A DNA stretch of 39,565 bases, taken from NCBI GenBank assembly GCA_047620505.1, contig JBLHKS010000049.1:1-39565 (forward strand), written 5' to 3'. Shown piece by piece: positions 17,778-25,371 of this stretch (positions are counted from its first letter, which is position 1; every line of letters starts with the position of its first letter). Origin of the DNA: JBLHKS01 sp047620505. GTDB taxonomy: Bacteria > Verrucomicrobiota > Verrucomicrobiia > Verrucomicrobiales > DEV007. The translations under genes and the position numbers were made by a program. A model generated the notes under the pieces. The model was given only the letters and a program-made list of their open reading frames with translations, was not told the origin of the DNA and did no database searches.

Positions 17778-18376
17778 GGGAGAACGGCTTGGGTCCACTT
17801 GTTATTTTTCGTTAGCGCATTGACCGGCTGGCCAGCTGAATTTTGCCACGTCGCCCCAGCACCTGCTGGAAGCGCCAGCGATTCACCAGAGTTCAAGCCC
17901 TCCACCTGCAACTCGCGCGAAACACCAGAATCCTCTGCCTCGGCCGCAGTCGAAATCCGTTCCCGAAGAATAATTGTGCGCGTCTCGAGCTGAAATTCCC
18001 AACTGAGTTCGAAGTGCCCTTCGCGCTGCGTGCAGCCGAGATATCGAATCTTCAAAGCGGCCGCTTTCTCCGCGCCGAGCAGTTTCCATCCGTCCTCGGA
18101 CCTGTCTTCGAACATCGCTTCGCCGATCGATTTCGGCGTGAGCCCGTCGGTCAAACCCGACTTGCCATCTGGCGCTTTCCACACCTTGCATGGCGTCGCC
18201 CGCTCCAAATCATAGCCTAGCCAGACGTCCTCGCCTTGACGAATCGAAATTGAACGCGGAATCCCATCCAAGCTGTAGCGATTGATGACGTTTCGATCGA
18301 AAGGCAGATCTTCCGCCGCCAACGAACCCAAAAAATTAAACAGAAGAGCGATCGTTATCGAGATAGCCGTTTTCAT
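17774..18376 (-). CDS. Secreted protein of unknown function, partner of the propeller-cytochrome
   Basis: The ATG at 18376 has a good AAGGAG 9 bp upstream and starts a signal peptide (MKTAISITIALLFNFLGSLAAED); an upstream ATG at 18406 overlaps the previous stop but would put ten polar residues in front. The 200-residue mature domain is beta-rich (ISIRQGEDVWLGYDLE, FELSWEFQLETRTIILRERI) with no catalytic motif I recognise; a 'heme-cytochrome accessory' or carbohydrate-binding role would be a guess. It ends in an ATGA overlap with the cytochrome gene, so the two are very likely made together. Confidence 0.72.
   Translation of the reverse strand: MKTAISITIALLFNFLGSLAAEDLPFDRNVINRYSLDGIPRSISIRQGEDVWLGYDLERATPCKVWKAPDGKSGLTDGLTPKSIGEAMFEDRSEDGWKLLGAEKAAALKIRYLGCTQREGHFELSWEFQLETRTIILRERISTAAEAEDSGVSRELQVEGLNSGESLALPAGAGATWQNSAGQPVNALTKNNKWTQAVLP
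17857..17868. repeat. Near-copy of the palindrome (1 mismatch)
   Basis: CAGCACCTGCTG, encoding Pro-Ala-Gly-Ala on the minus strand. The mismatch breaks the central CAGCTG, so this may be chance. Confidence 0.4.
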
Positions 18377-18385
18377 CGTCGCTCG

Positions 18386-18391
18386 CTCCTT
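18386..18391 (-). promoter_or_regulatory. Shine-Dalgarno AAGGAG deciding the start at 18376
   Basis: AAGGAG on the minus strand, nine bases before the ATG. It is one of the few strong ribosome binding sites in the window and selects the inner start over the overlapping ATG at 18406. Confidence 0.7.
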
Positions 18392-18402
18392 TTTGATTTC
18401 AT

Positions 18403-19722
18403 TCATGCCAATTCCAGCCCCTCCAACGGGCCGGTCGCGGTGCTGAAACGCTCGGTCTCAACACCGCCGCGTTGCAACATCGAAGTGTAGAGATTGCAGA
18501 GCGGTTGCTGATCTTTTCCCATGATCGGAATCTTTTTTTCGACCTTCGCTTTTTCACCTTCCGGCGGATTCAATTCTCTCTCGACCGCTCCGAGATAAGG
18601 CTCGTTGAAGGCCAAGTGCTGACCATGTTTGAAGCCGCCCCCGGCGAGGATCGCGGGCAGATTGTAGGTCCAATGAGTGTTGCCGTCTCGCAAGTTACTC
18701 GTCATCATCACCATGGTTCCATCGAGCAACGTCCCGGCTCCTTCCTTCGATCCCTTGAGTTTGCGTAACAACTCCGAATAAGCCTGTATCAGCTCCAGCT
18801 CGACCTTCCGACACGCCTCGAGCTTCTTCGCTTCCTTCCCGTGATGCGACAAATCGTGGTGCATCCCGAATGTCCGAATGCTGACCGCTCGAGTTGAATC
18901 CGTGACCAGCGCAAGGTGAATCATGTCGACCATCAGGCGAAATTTGGCGGCTTGCTGCGCGTTATCGCCGATGTCGCGAGGCTCATTTCCGATCGGCTCC
19001 GGCTTAGGTCGGTTGACCCATTCACGAGCCATTTGCAGCTGGCGTTCGACGTCGCGAACCGATTCAAAATACTCGTCAACACGCTGGCGATCGGCGCTGC
19101 TGATCTTCGAGTTCAGCTGCTTCGCCTCAGCGCTAACGAAATCGAGCATACTCCGTCCTTCGTCGATCTTGCGCATCTCCTCTTCCGCCTGTGCCGGAGT
19201 GGAGGCGAGAAAGAGTTTCTTGAAAACATCGGAAGGTTTGCTGATCGCGGGGATCGAAACGCCGTTCGAGGTCGAAGACAACGAGCCGTAGTACGTGGTC
19301 AGGCAGAGGCTCTCGTATCGCGTCTGACCGCGAACATGGCTGGCGAAAGCTTGATCGACGGAAATCGTATTCTTCAAATTGTAGGAATAATCCGGGTAGG
19401 GCGCGCCACTCAACATGACCGCTTCCGCCTTGTGGCCACCGCCGCCAGTGTTCGAGTGGCTAAGCCCGCTCATGATCGTGAAGTCGTCCCGAAACGCTTC
19501 CAAATGGGTCAAGTGTGAGGGTAACTCATAATCGCGACCGGCCTTCAGCGGAACAAACGCCGTGGGATCGAAGCCGAACGGGACGCCGATGCAAACCATG
19601 CGTTTGGGAGGAGTTTCCTCCTTTGCTGCGAGTCTCCGGGGCAACATCGATTCCAGAAACGGCAGCCCTAACGCTATTCCAGAGCTTCTCAAAAACAGGC
19701 GACGTGGTAATTGGGTTTTCAT
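18403..19722 (-). CDS. DUF1552 family Tat-exported protein
   Basis: The 439-residue protein has a Tat-type leader (PRRLFLRSSGIALGLPFLESM) and the DUF1552 blocks: VCIGVPFGFDP, IMSGLSHSNTGGGGHKAEAVMLSGA, a long helical D-F-V-x-A-E-A-K segment with YFESVRDVERQL, TDSTRAVSIRTFG with HHDLSHHG, and NLPAILAGGGFKHG. DUF1552 shares the sulfatase-like fold of DUF1501. It has no proven activity and nearly always sits beside DUF1592-type cytochromes, as here (12 bp after the DUF1592 gene). The paralogue at 26934-28211 sits in the opposite gene order. Confidence 0.92.
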   Translation of the reverse strand: MKTQLPRRLFLRSSGIALGLPFLESMLPRRLAAKEETPPKRMVCIGVPFGFDPTAFVPLKAGRDYELPSHLTHLEAFRDDFTIMSGLSHSNTGGGGHKAEAVMLSGAPYPDYSYNLKNTISVDQAFASHVRGQTRYESLCLTTYYGSLSSTSNGVSIPAISKPSDVFKKLFLASTPAQAEEEMRKIDEGRSMLDFVSAEAKQLNSKISSADRQRVDEYFESVRDVERQLQMAREWVNRPKPEPIGNEPRDIGDNAQQAAKFRLMVDMIHLALVTDSTRAVSIRTFGMHHDLSHHGKEAKKLEACRKVELELIQAYSELLRKLKGSKEGAGTLLDGTMVMMTSNLRDGNTHWTYNLPAILAGGGFKHGQHLAFNEPYLGAVERELNPPEGEKAKVEKKIPIMGKDQQPLCNLYTSMLQRGGVETERFSTATGPLEGLELA

Positions 19723-19734
19723 CGAGGTCAGTCT

Positions 19735-22311
19735 CTACTTTCGGGTAAATAGTTCGCTCTGCACCAATTCGAGGATCAGCGTTTTCGCTCCAAACTCGGT
19801 GGGCGCGGCTTTTTGCAAAATGGATTCGATCTCCAACGCATCACCGGGCTCAGCGTGAACACCAGTGCCGTAGGCGAGGAGTTTTTCGACCAGATTTCGC
19901 GCGATCAATTCAGGCTTTTCCACTAGCAGATTCTTGTAAGCTCGAATGTCGGCGACTGCAGTTTCGTCCGGCAAAACAGCAGCAAAATCGACCTCTGCGC
20001 CCTTCAAATATTTTACCTTTCCGTAGCTCGATCCGAACCAGGCACGCTCGTCCGGCAACTTCTCGCCAGTCTCGGTCGCCCGGTAAAATTCGCGATGGCG
20101 ACCGACTGGATCAAACGCCTCCAACGCGAAGCCGGGCGGATCAATTTTCTGATGACAGGCGGCGCAGGTTTTGCTGCTTTTGTGTTTCGCCAGCTGCTCA
20201 CGAATCGTTGTCGCGCCGCGAGTGTCGGGCTCAATCGAACCGGCATTGGGAGGAGGCGGAGGAGCGGGCATACCCAGAATTCTTTCCAAAATCCAGACAC
20301 CGCGAACCACGGGCGAGGTGTTCGCTCCATTCGCAGTCACCTTGAGAACGCTCGCCTGCGTCAGCAACCCCCCACGCACACTTTCGGCCGGAAGCACTAC
20401 CCGACGAAGCTCAGCCCCTTTCACCGACGGGAGTTCGTAGTGCTCGGCAAGGCGTTGGTTGAGGAACCCGTCAGGCGAGCGGACCAGCTTGGCAACGCCG
20501 AGATCCCGCGCGATCAAATCGCGGACGAACGCGCGGGTTTCACCAATAATCGATTCGTGCAGCAGACCGTCCTGCTTGCCGTTGTGGTAGTTAACGAAAT
20601 ACTCAGGATAGAGATCGCGATCCGGCGTGGTCGCTTCGATCTCGCGGAGATTCAGCCAGTGATCGGTGAAGTCGTCGATGAACGCCTCGAAACGCGGCGA
20701 AGCGATCAGGCGCTCGGCTTCCCGGCGAAGAACGCTTGGTTTTGATAGCTCACCTTTCGCCGCCAGATCGCGGAGCGCGGCGTCCGGCGAAGTCCGCCAC
20801 AGAAAATACGAAAGCCGTGACGCCAACTCGAAATCATCCAGCAGCTGCTGGTTTTCGACGAGAAAAAGAAAATCAGGCGAGCACAAAACCGCGCGGTGCG
20901 CCGCGTTCATCGCCAGCTCAAAGCATTCGCCTTGTTCGAGCCGCGTCCTGACAAGCGCAAAATACTTGTCGACTTCGGTATCGGCAACCGGTCGTCGAAA
21001 CGCGCGGCTCATGAACGTAGTCAGCTGCGCCTTGGCGGCGTCATCTTCGGTCGGCTGAACTGTCAGCGGATCTTTCAAAGTCACGTACCCGCGAACCGGC
21101 CGACGGATCGACTCCGGCACTCGCGCTGACGTCGCGACCTCAGCCGCAGGCGCGAGTTCCGCATCGCCATAGAGCAAGCGGTGTCCATCCGGCGGCCAGC
21201 TTTCGATGAGCGGCCCTGTGATTTCGACCGGCATTACGACCAACGCTGGACCTACGCTTGGAATCGGCGGTTTGGGATTGCTGATCGCATGCCATCCCTC
21301 CGGAATGTTCTCTTTCTTGTCCGGCAAATAAACGCTGTAGCCCGAATCGATCCGAACCTTCGCCATTCGATAAGGCGCGACGATGATCGTTTCGTTGCGT
21401 TCGAAATAACGCGTCAGTTCGATCGAAGCTGGCGTATCGAAATAAGCATCGTAATAACCAATTAACTCGCGCCGTTTTCCGCCCGCAGCGATCCAGACAC
21501 TGTAAATCAGATCCTCGCCATCCGTCGTATCGCGCGCTTCAGTCGTAATCCTAACCTTGTATCGTCCAGGCGTCTGTTTGGTCAGCGCCGCGAACTGGCG
21601 CATGTAAGCCGGAACCTCGATGTGAGTCGGGCCGAAGAAATGCAGATTTTCGCCGCGGAAATTGCACAGCAACTGGTTATGCGCGTGCCCATTGAATGGC
21701 TTTTCCGCTTCATCTGTATAAGAGAATCGATGCGTCTTCGTTTCAGGTCGAGCCTGCCGAACCGTCGCGTCCTGCAACCCGCGATCGGCCGCCGCCATGT
21801 ACTGCTGAATGTGGACCGGCGAGATGCTCAGCGCCCCCGTGTTATTGCTGAATCCGTCGGCCAGATCATCTTCCGGCAAAAGATCCAGCAGCCGGGTTTG
21901 GATCCCTAACAGATCACGAATCGTGTTTTCGTATTCGAGCCGATTCAGCCGCCGCGTTCTCACCCGACCACCATCGGCGCGCCCCGTTTTGGCTTGATCG
22001 CTGAACGCTACCCGCAATGCTTGGAGCACGGACGATCGCTCCGCAGGCGCCGGTTGGTCTTTTTCCTTCGCTGGCGGCATTTCGCCGTTCTGCACGCGTT
22101 CGAGGACGCGGGCCCAGAGCTTGTGATTCGATTCGTCTGCGAGATTCGCGGAAAGCAGATCGATCTGAAAATCGCCCTTGGCGGAGACGTCGTCATGGCA
22201 CTCGATGCAGTGCGTTTCCACGAAGCGCAACGGCTCCGGCCCGACCTCAGCAGCTGCTGAAGCGCAGGTCAGGCAGAGCGAGCAAAGAATTAGCGTTCGA
22301 GCGAGATTCAC
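19735..22311 (-). CDS. PSCyt1/DUF1587/DUF1595/DUF1592/DUF1588/DUF1585 multidomain cytochrome protein
   Basis: The 858-residue exported protein starts at GTG with a signal peptide (MNLARTLILCSLCLTCASA). A planctomycete-type cytochrome domain carries CIECH at 35-39 and NGEMPPA near residue 76. DUF1587 follows (TRRLNRLEYENTIRDLLGI), then a carbohydrate-binding-like beta region (about 190-360), DUF1595 (MSRAFRRPVADTEVDKYF), DUF1592 (FELASRLSYFLWRTSPD, a HWLNLREIE segment), DUF1588 with a second CxxCH (CAACH at 716-720, HQKIDPPGF) and DUF1585 (LLAYGTG). It probably binds two hemes c outside the cytoplasm. It is the first gene of the minus-strand cluster and lies 61 bp after rsgA. Confidence 0.93.
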   Translation of the reverse strand: MNLARTLILCSLCLTCASAAAEVGPEPLRFVETHCIECHDDVSAKGDFQIDLLSANLADESNHKLWARVLERVQNGEMPPAKEKDQPAPAERSSVLQALRVAFSDQAKTGRADGGRVRTRRLNRLEYENTIRDLLGIQTRLLDLLPEDDLADGFSNNTGALSISPVHIQQYMAAADRGLQDATVRQARPETKTHRFSYTDEAEKPFNGHAHNQLLCNFRGENLHFFGPTHIEVPAYMRQFAALTKQTPGRYKVRITTEARDTTDGEDLIYSVWIAAGGKRRELIGYYDAYFDTPASIELTRYFERNETIIVAPYRMAKVRIDSGYSVYLPDKKENIPEGWHAISNPKPPIPSVGPALVVMPVEITGPLIESWPPDGHRLLYGDAELAPAAEVATSARVPESIRRPVRGYVTLKDPLTVQPTEDDAAKAQLTTFMSRAFRRPVADTEVDKYFALVRTRLEQGECFELAMNAAHRAVLCSPDFLFLVENQQLLDDFELASRLSYFLWRTSPDAALRDLAAKGELSKPSVLRREAERLIASPRFEAFIDDFTDHWLNLREIEATTPDRDLYPEYFVNYHNGKQDGLLHESIIGETRAFVRDLIARDLGVAKLVRSPDGFLNQRLAEHYELPSVKGAELRRVVLPAESVRGGLLTQASVLKVTANGANTSPVVRGVWILERILGMPAPPPPPNAGSIEPDTRGATTIREQLAKHKSSKTCAACHQKIDPPGFALEAFDPVGRHREFYRATETGEKLPDERAWFGSSYGKVKYLKGAEVDFAAVLPDETAVADIRAYKNLLVEKPELIARNLVEKLLAYGTGVHAEPGDALEIESILQKAAPTEFGAKTLILELVQSELFTRK
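20839..20850. repeat. CAGCAGCTGCTG palindrome, copy 6
   Basis: Perfect copy, extended to CCAGCAGCTGCTGG, encoding Gln-Gln-Leu-Leu on the minus strand just before the DUF1592 block. Confidence 0.9.
22248..22259. repeat. CAGCAGCTGCTG palindrome, copy 7
   Basis: Perfect copy, extended to the 14-bp palindrome TCAGCAGCTGCTGA. It encodes Ser-Ala-Ala-Ala-Glu at the signal-peptide end of the DUF1592 protein. Confidence 0.9.
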
Positions 22312-22372
22312 AGAGCCAAAAACGGCAGGAACGGTCTCAATGTTTCCGATTAGTTTCGCTGAATTGCATCGG

Positions 22373-23485
22373 TCAACTGTTCGGGCGCAGCTCTTGTTCT
22401 AACTCTTTGCGGTCGGCGTAATTTCTCGCTTTGATGCGATGATCGCGTTTGGAGCGGCGTTCAGTCGTCATCTGGCTGCGTTTGCGGCGAGTCTTGAGCT
22501 TCTCGATTTCCTCATCCAGGCGAAGAAATCCATTGTAGCGATCCGCATCGAGTTTGCTGTTTTCAACCGCCGTCCGAATCGCGCAGCCCTTGTCGGATCC
22601 GTGTTTACAGTCGTGAAATTTGCACTGCATCGCGAGCTCCGCGATGTCCATAAACTGTTCACGCAGGATTTTTTCGTTAGTCCACATCTGGACTTCGCGA
22701 ATCCCGGGATTGTCGATCAAGATGCCGCCGCCGGGCAAAATCACCACTTCGCGAGCAGTCGTCGTGTGTCGGCCTTTGCCGGAAACCTCGTTCACCTCGC
22801 CCGTCACCTGCCATTCCTCGCCACCAAGCAGTTGGTTAACGATGCTCGACTTCCCTACCCCGCTCGACCCGACAAACGTGAGCGCGATCCCACGTTTTAG
22901 ATAGTTCTGAACGGCCTCAACCCCGCCGCGATCGGCAGCCGTGGTGATGTGCACTTCGGCATCATTGCTAAGCTTCGTAATCGCCTCGGCGGCCTCATTA
23001 TTCTGCTCAGCTGAGAAGAGATCGGCTTTATTGACGAGCACAACTGGTTTGGCTCCGCTACGAGCGATGATCGTAAAATATCGCTCCATCCGCCTCAGAC
23101 TGAAATCGGCTCCGGCGTCCGTGACGACGACGACGACTTGAACGTTAGCCGCGATGACCTGCTCTTCCGAGGTATCGCCAGGTGCCTTTCGCGAAAAGCA
23201 GCTTTGGCGGTTGAGCCGCGCGCGAATCACAGGTTCATCGACATCCTTTCCAGTATCGATCGCCGCCCAATCGCCGACCGCTGGAAGTTCGGCATTGCAG
23301 CTCGCGTCTTGATAAACTTTGCCGCTCATCACGACTTCAAGCTCCTCACCACCGTCCAGCAGCGCACCGTAGCTGATCTTATTATCGCGAATGAGTCGGC
23401 CCGGCTTCCATTGCTTTTTGTGAAACGGCTCAAACTCGACCTCGAAGGTCTCGTTCCAACCCATGTCTCCGAGCGTCAATGGCAT
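22373..23485 (-). CDS. rsgA: Ribosome small-subunit-dependent GTPase A
   Basis: This circularly permuted GTPase aids 30S subunit maturation in the cytoplasm. From the ATG at 23485 it has 370 residues: an OB-fold N-terminal domain, then G4 NKAD (152-155), G1 GSSGVGKSS (206-214) and G3 DNPG (258-261) in the permuted order typical of RsgA, and a C-terminal zinc knuckle C-x4-C-x-H-x5-C (288-301, CKFHDCKHGSDKGC). A very basic helix ends the protein. The ORF can also start at a TTG at 23554, which has GAGGAAAG just before it; that would add 23 polar residues not typical of the family, so I prefer the ATG (MPLTLGDMGWNE). Confidence 0.95.
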   Translation of the reverse strand: MPLTLGDMGWNETFEVEFEPFHKKQWKPGRLIRDNKISYGALLDGGEELEVVMSGKVYQDASCNAELPAVGDWAAIDTGKDVDEPVIRARLNRQSCFSRKAPGDTSEEQVIAANVQVVVVVTDAGADFSLRRMERYFTIIARSGAKPVVLVNKADLFSAEQNNEAAEAITKLSNDAEVHITTAADRGGVEAVQNYLKRGIALTFVGSSGVGKSSIVNQLLGGEEWQVTGEVNEVSGKGRHTTTAREVVILPGGGILIDNPGIREVQMWTNEKILREQFMDIAELAMQCKFHDCKHGSDKGCAIRTAVENSKLDADRYNGFLRLDEEIEKLKTRRKRSQMTTERRSKRDHRIKARNYADRKELEQELRPNS

Positions 23486-23574
23486 GCGGCGGCGGTTTTC
23501 ATTCTTGAACGTTTCATCTTCACTCTGAATAGCCAAAAATGAGCGATTGCGCAATCTTTCCTCGCAGTTGAGTC

Positions 23575-23586
23575 CAGCAGCTGCTG
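23575..23586. repeat. CAGCAGCTGCTG palindrome, copy 8 (intergenic)
   Basis: Perfect copy, extended to CCAGCAGCTGCTGG, between the divergent starts of rsgA and the small ORF at 23600. It is upstream of both candidate rsgA starts and is non-coding. Confidence 0.9.
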
Positions 23587-23599
23587 GAGAAAGCGGCGA

Positions 23600-23728
23600 A
23601 TGATGGTCCGCAAAGGGCCTCCGTTTGATTCGGAGTATCGACGCGAGGGGATCTCAACTTACTGGGACGCCGACGGCAAGGTGATTTCGTCAGGCCAATA
23701 CAAGGATGGGGTAGCCGAGCCCAAGTGA
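23600..23728 (+). CDS. Tiny ORF with a MORN-variant/YwqK-like repeat
   Basis: Forty-two codons from an ATG (a second ATG follows at 23603), with GGAG 10 bp upstream (23586-23589), ending TGA. The centre reads REGISTYWDADGKVISSG followed by Q-Y-K-D-G-V, which matches the 'G-x-x-x-Y-W/Y-x-x-x-G-K-x-x-x-x-G-x-Y-x-x-G' pattern of MORN_2/YwqK-type repeats. Proteins of that family normally carry several repeats, so this is either a minimal one-repeat protein or the remnant of a longer gene. No function can be given. Confidence 0.45.
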   Translation: MMVRKGPPFDSEYRREGISTYWDADGKVISSGQYKDGVAEPK

Positions 23729-23855
23729 AATCCCGCCGCTCAGCCGGTCCTCGAAGAGAAACGCTTCTGCGATTGCGTCCGCCTCTTTCAAGGGGTTGAG
23801 TCGGCCAGCTTCCAGCCGATTGAGAGCACTTTTATCCCAGCTTATTTCCTTCATC

Positions 23856-24563
23856 ATGAGCGCCTTGAGCATCGGGCGATACGGTCTTGTCGTGATCGGC
23901 TTGTCAGGCGTGCTGTCAGCTCAAGAAGAACATCGAATCAGCGAAACTCCGATTCAAGATCAAGCAGGAGCCGTTCCTGAACCTGTGACTGACGGCGACT
24001 TTGAGGCTCTAAAAACTCACTCGCCATTTCTTCGCTCGTTGGGGCCATCGAATTCGATGATTCTCACGGCTACGGCGCGCATTGGGGAAACTCTTTACGT
24101 TTCCATTTTCGACACCGAAACGACGGAATCGCAGTTGATTTCGGTTTCAGAAAATCGAGAAGGATGGCAGCTGCTGGGTGTTCAAGGGGATGAAACCGAT
24201 CTCGAATCCTTGACGGCGAAGGTCCAGTTGAACGGCGGTCAGGTGATTTCCGTTCGTTACCAGAAACGAGAGCCGAATTTCTCCAAAAGGAAGCCAGGCA
24301 GCACGGGATCGACTAAGTTGAGTTCTTCTCAAATGAACGAAGCCAAGAAAGCGGCAGCGAAATACAAAGAGGGGTTTTCGGCCGATGGTTATCCGAGGCA
24401 GCCCCCTCCAGAAATCGTGAAAAAGCTTTCCAAGATGAGCGCACAGCAGCGGGAATCCATAAATCGGGAAATGATCGAACTGCGCAATCGCGGGCTTGGG
24501 ATGGAGGAGCGGCGGAGAATCTACGATCAGAAAGTCGATCGTGCGTCTCAGGGTCGCCGGTAA
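23856..24563 (+). CDS. Secreted protein of unknown function with charged helical C terminus
   Basis: The ATG at 23856 opens a signal peptide (MSALSIGRYGLVVIGLSGVLSAQ); the ORF extends to 23796 but that would bury it. The 235-residue product has an N-terminal beta domain (SMILTATARIGETLYVSIFD, SENREGWQLLG), a Lys/Ser-rich linker, and a highly charged helical C terminus (MSAQQRESINREMIELRNRG), likely coiled. I recognise no family. No clear ribosome binding site. The 127 bp before it hold no other convincing gene. Confidence 0.62.
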   Translation: MSALSIGRYGLVVIGLSGVLSAQEEHRISETPIQDQAGAVPEPVTDGDFEALKTHSPFLRSLGPSNSMILTATARIGETLYVSIFDTETTESQLISVSENREGWQLLGVQGDETDLESLTAKVQLNGGQVISVRYQKREPNFSKRKPGSTGSTKLSSSQMNEAKKAAAKYKEGFSADGYPRQPPPEIVKKLSKMSAQQRESINREMIELRNRGLGMEERRRIYDQKVDRASQGRR

Positions 24564-24591
24564 AATCAAGCTTCCCAATAAAATTTGAACG

Positions 24592-25368
24592 ATGTCAGAC
24601 CGACGAACTTTCCTCAAAAAAGGCACCGCAGTTGCCGGAGTCGCCACAGCAGCTGCTGACCTGACAAATGCTCAAGCTCAGTCGAAAACGGGCGTTCCGG
24701 GCTACGCGTATCGACTTCCTAAGTTCAAGACCGGTAGCCGGCTTCTTTTCCAGGGCGATTCGATCACCGACATGAAGTGGGGGCGCAATCAAAGCGACCG
24801 AAATCACTACCTCGGCCACAGCTACGTTTATCTCATCGCGGCTCGGCTTGGCGTGGATTTGCCTGAGGCGAAACTGGAAATCTTCAATCGCGGAATGAGC
24901 GGCCACAAGGTCGGTGACCTGCGAGCGAGGTGGGAAAAAGACGCGATCGAGATGAAACCGGATGTGCTTAGCATTCTGATCGGCATTAACGATGTCGGGC
25001 GCAATCCAAATGGTATCGACATCAAAACATGGGAAGCCGATTATCGATTCCTGCTCGAAAGCAGCCGCGCAGCGAATCCGGATCTGAGGATCGTTTTGCT
25101 GGATCCGTTTGTTCTGGCTTCAGGGAAGCTTGCGGACCCAGCGGCGTTTAAAAAATGGAGAGATCAAGTCGAGCGCTTGATTCCAATCGTCGGCCGTTTG
25201 GTTGAGGATTTTAATGCGGTCCACGTGAAAACTCAGGAGATTTTCGATGCGGCCGCGGCTGCAGTGAATCCTGAGCAGTGGATCTGGGACGGCGTCCACC
25301 CGCTGCCTCAAGGCCACGAACTGATCGCACGAAACTGGCTTCAGGAAGTCAGTGGGCGCTGGGGCTGA
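24592..25368 (+). CDS. Tat-exported SGNH/GDSL-family hydrolase
   Basis: The 258-residue protein has a Tat leader (DRRTFLKKGTAVAGVATA). The SGNH blocks are in place: block I LLFQGDSITD with catalytic Ser57, the Gly of block II (FNRGMSGHK), block III IGINDVG with the oxyanion Asn, and block V DGVHP with the Asp-x-x-His pair near residue 240. Relatives are esterases, often deacetylating sugars or polysaccharides, which suits the sulfatases beside it. It is convergent with the sulfatase at 25372, with three bases between stops. Confidence 0.92.
   Translation: MSDRRTFLKKGTAVAGVATAAADLTNAQAQSKTGVPGYAYRLPKFKTGSRLLFQGDSITDMKWGRNQSDRNHYLGHSYVYLIAARLGVDLPEAKLEIFNRGMSGHKVGDLRARWEKDAIEMKPDVLSILIGINDVGRNPNGIDIKTWEADYRFLLESSRAANPDLRIVLLDPFVLASGKLADPAAFKKWRDQVERLIPIVGRLVEDFNAVHVKTQEIFDAAAAAVNPEQWIWDGVHPLPQGHELIARNWLQEVSGRWG
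24647..24658. repeat. CAGCAGCTGCTG palindrome, copy 9
   Basis: Perfect copy encoding Ala-Thr-Ala-Ala-Ala-Asp in the Tat leader of the SGNH hydrolase. Confidence 0.9.
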
Positions 25369-25371
25369 TCT

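Noticed and set aside
23690..23872. 60-codon minus-strand ORF that faintly resembles a small regulatory protein
   Set aside because: It overlaps the ends of two plausible plus-strand ORFs, lacks a ribosome binding site and shows no convincing family motif.
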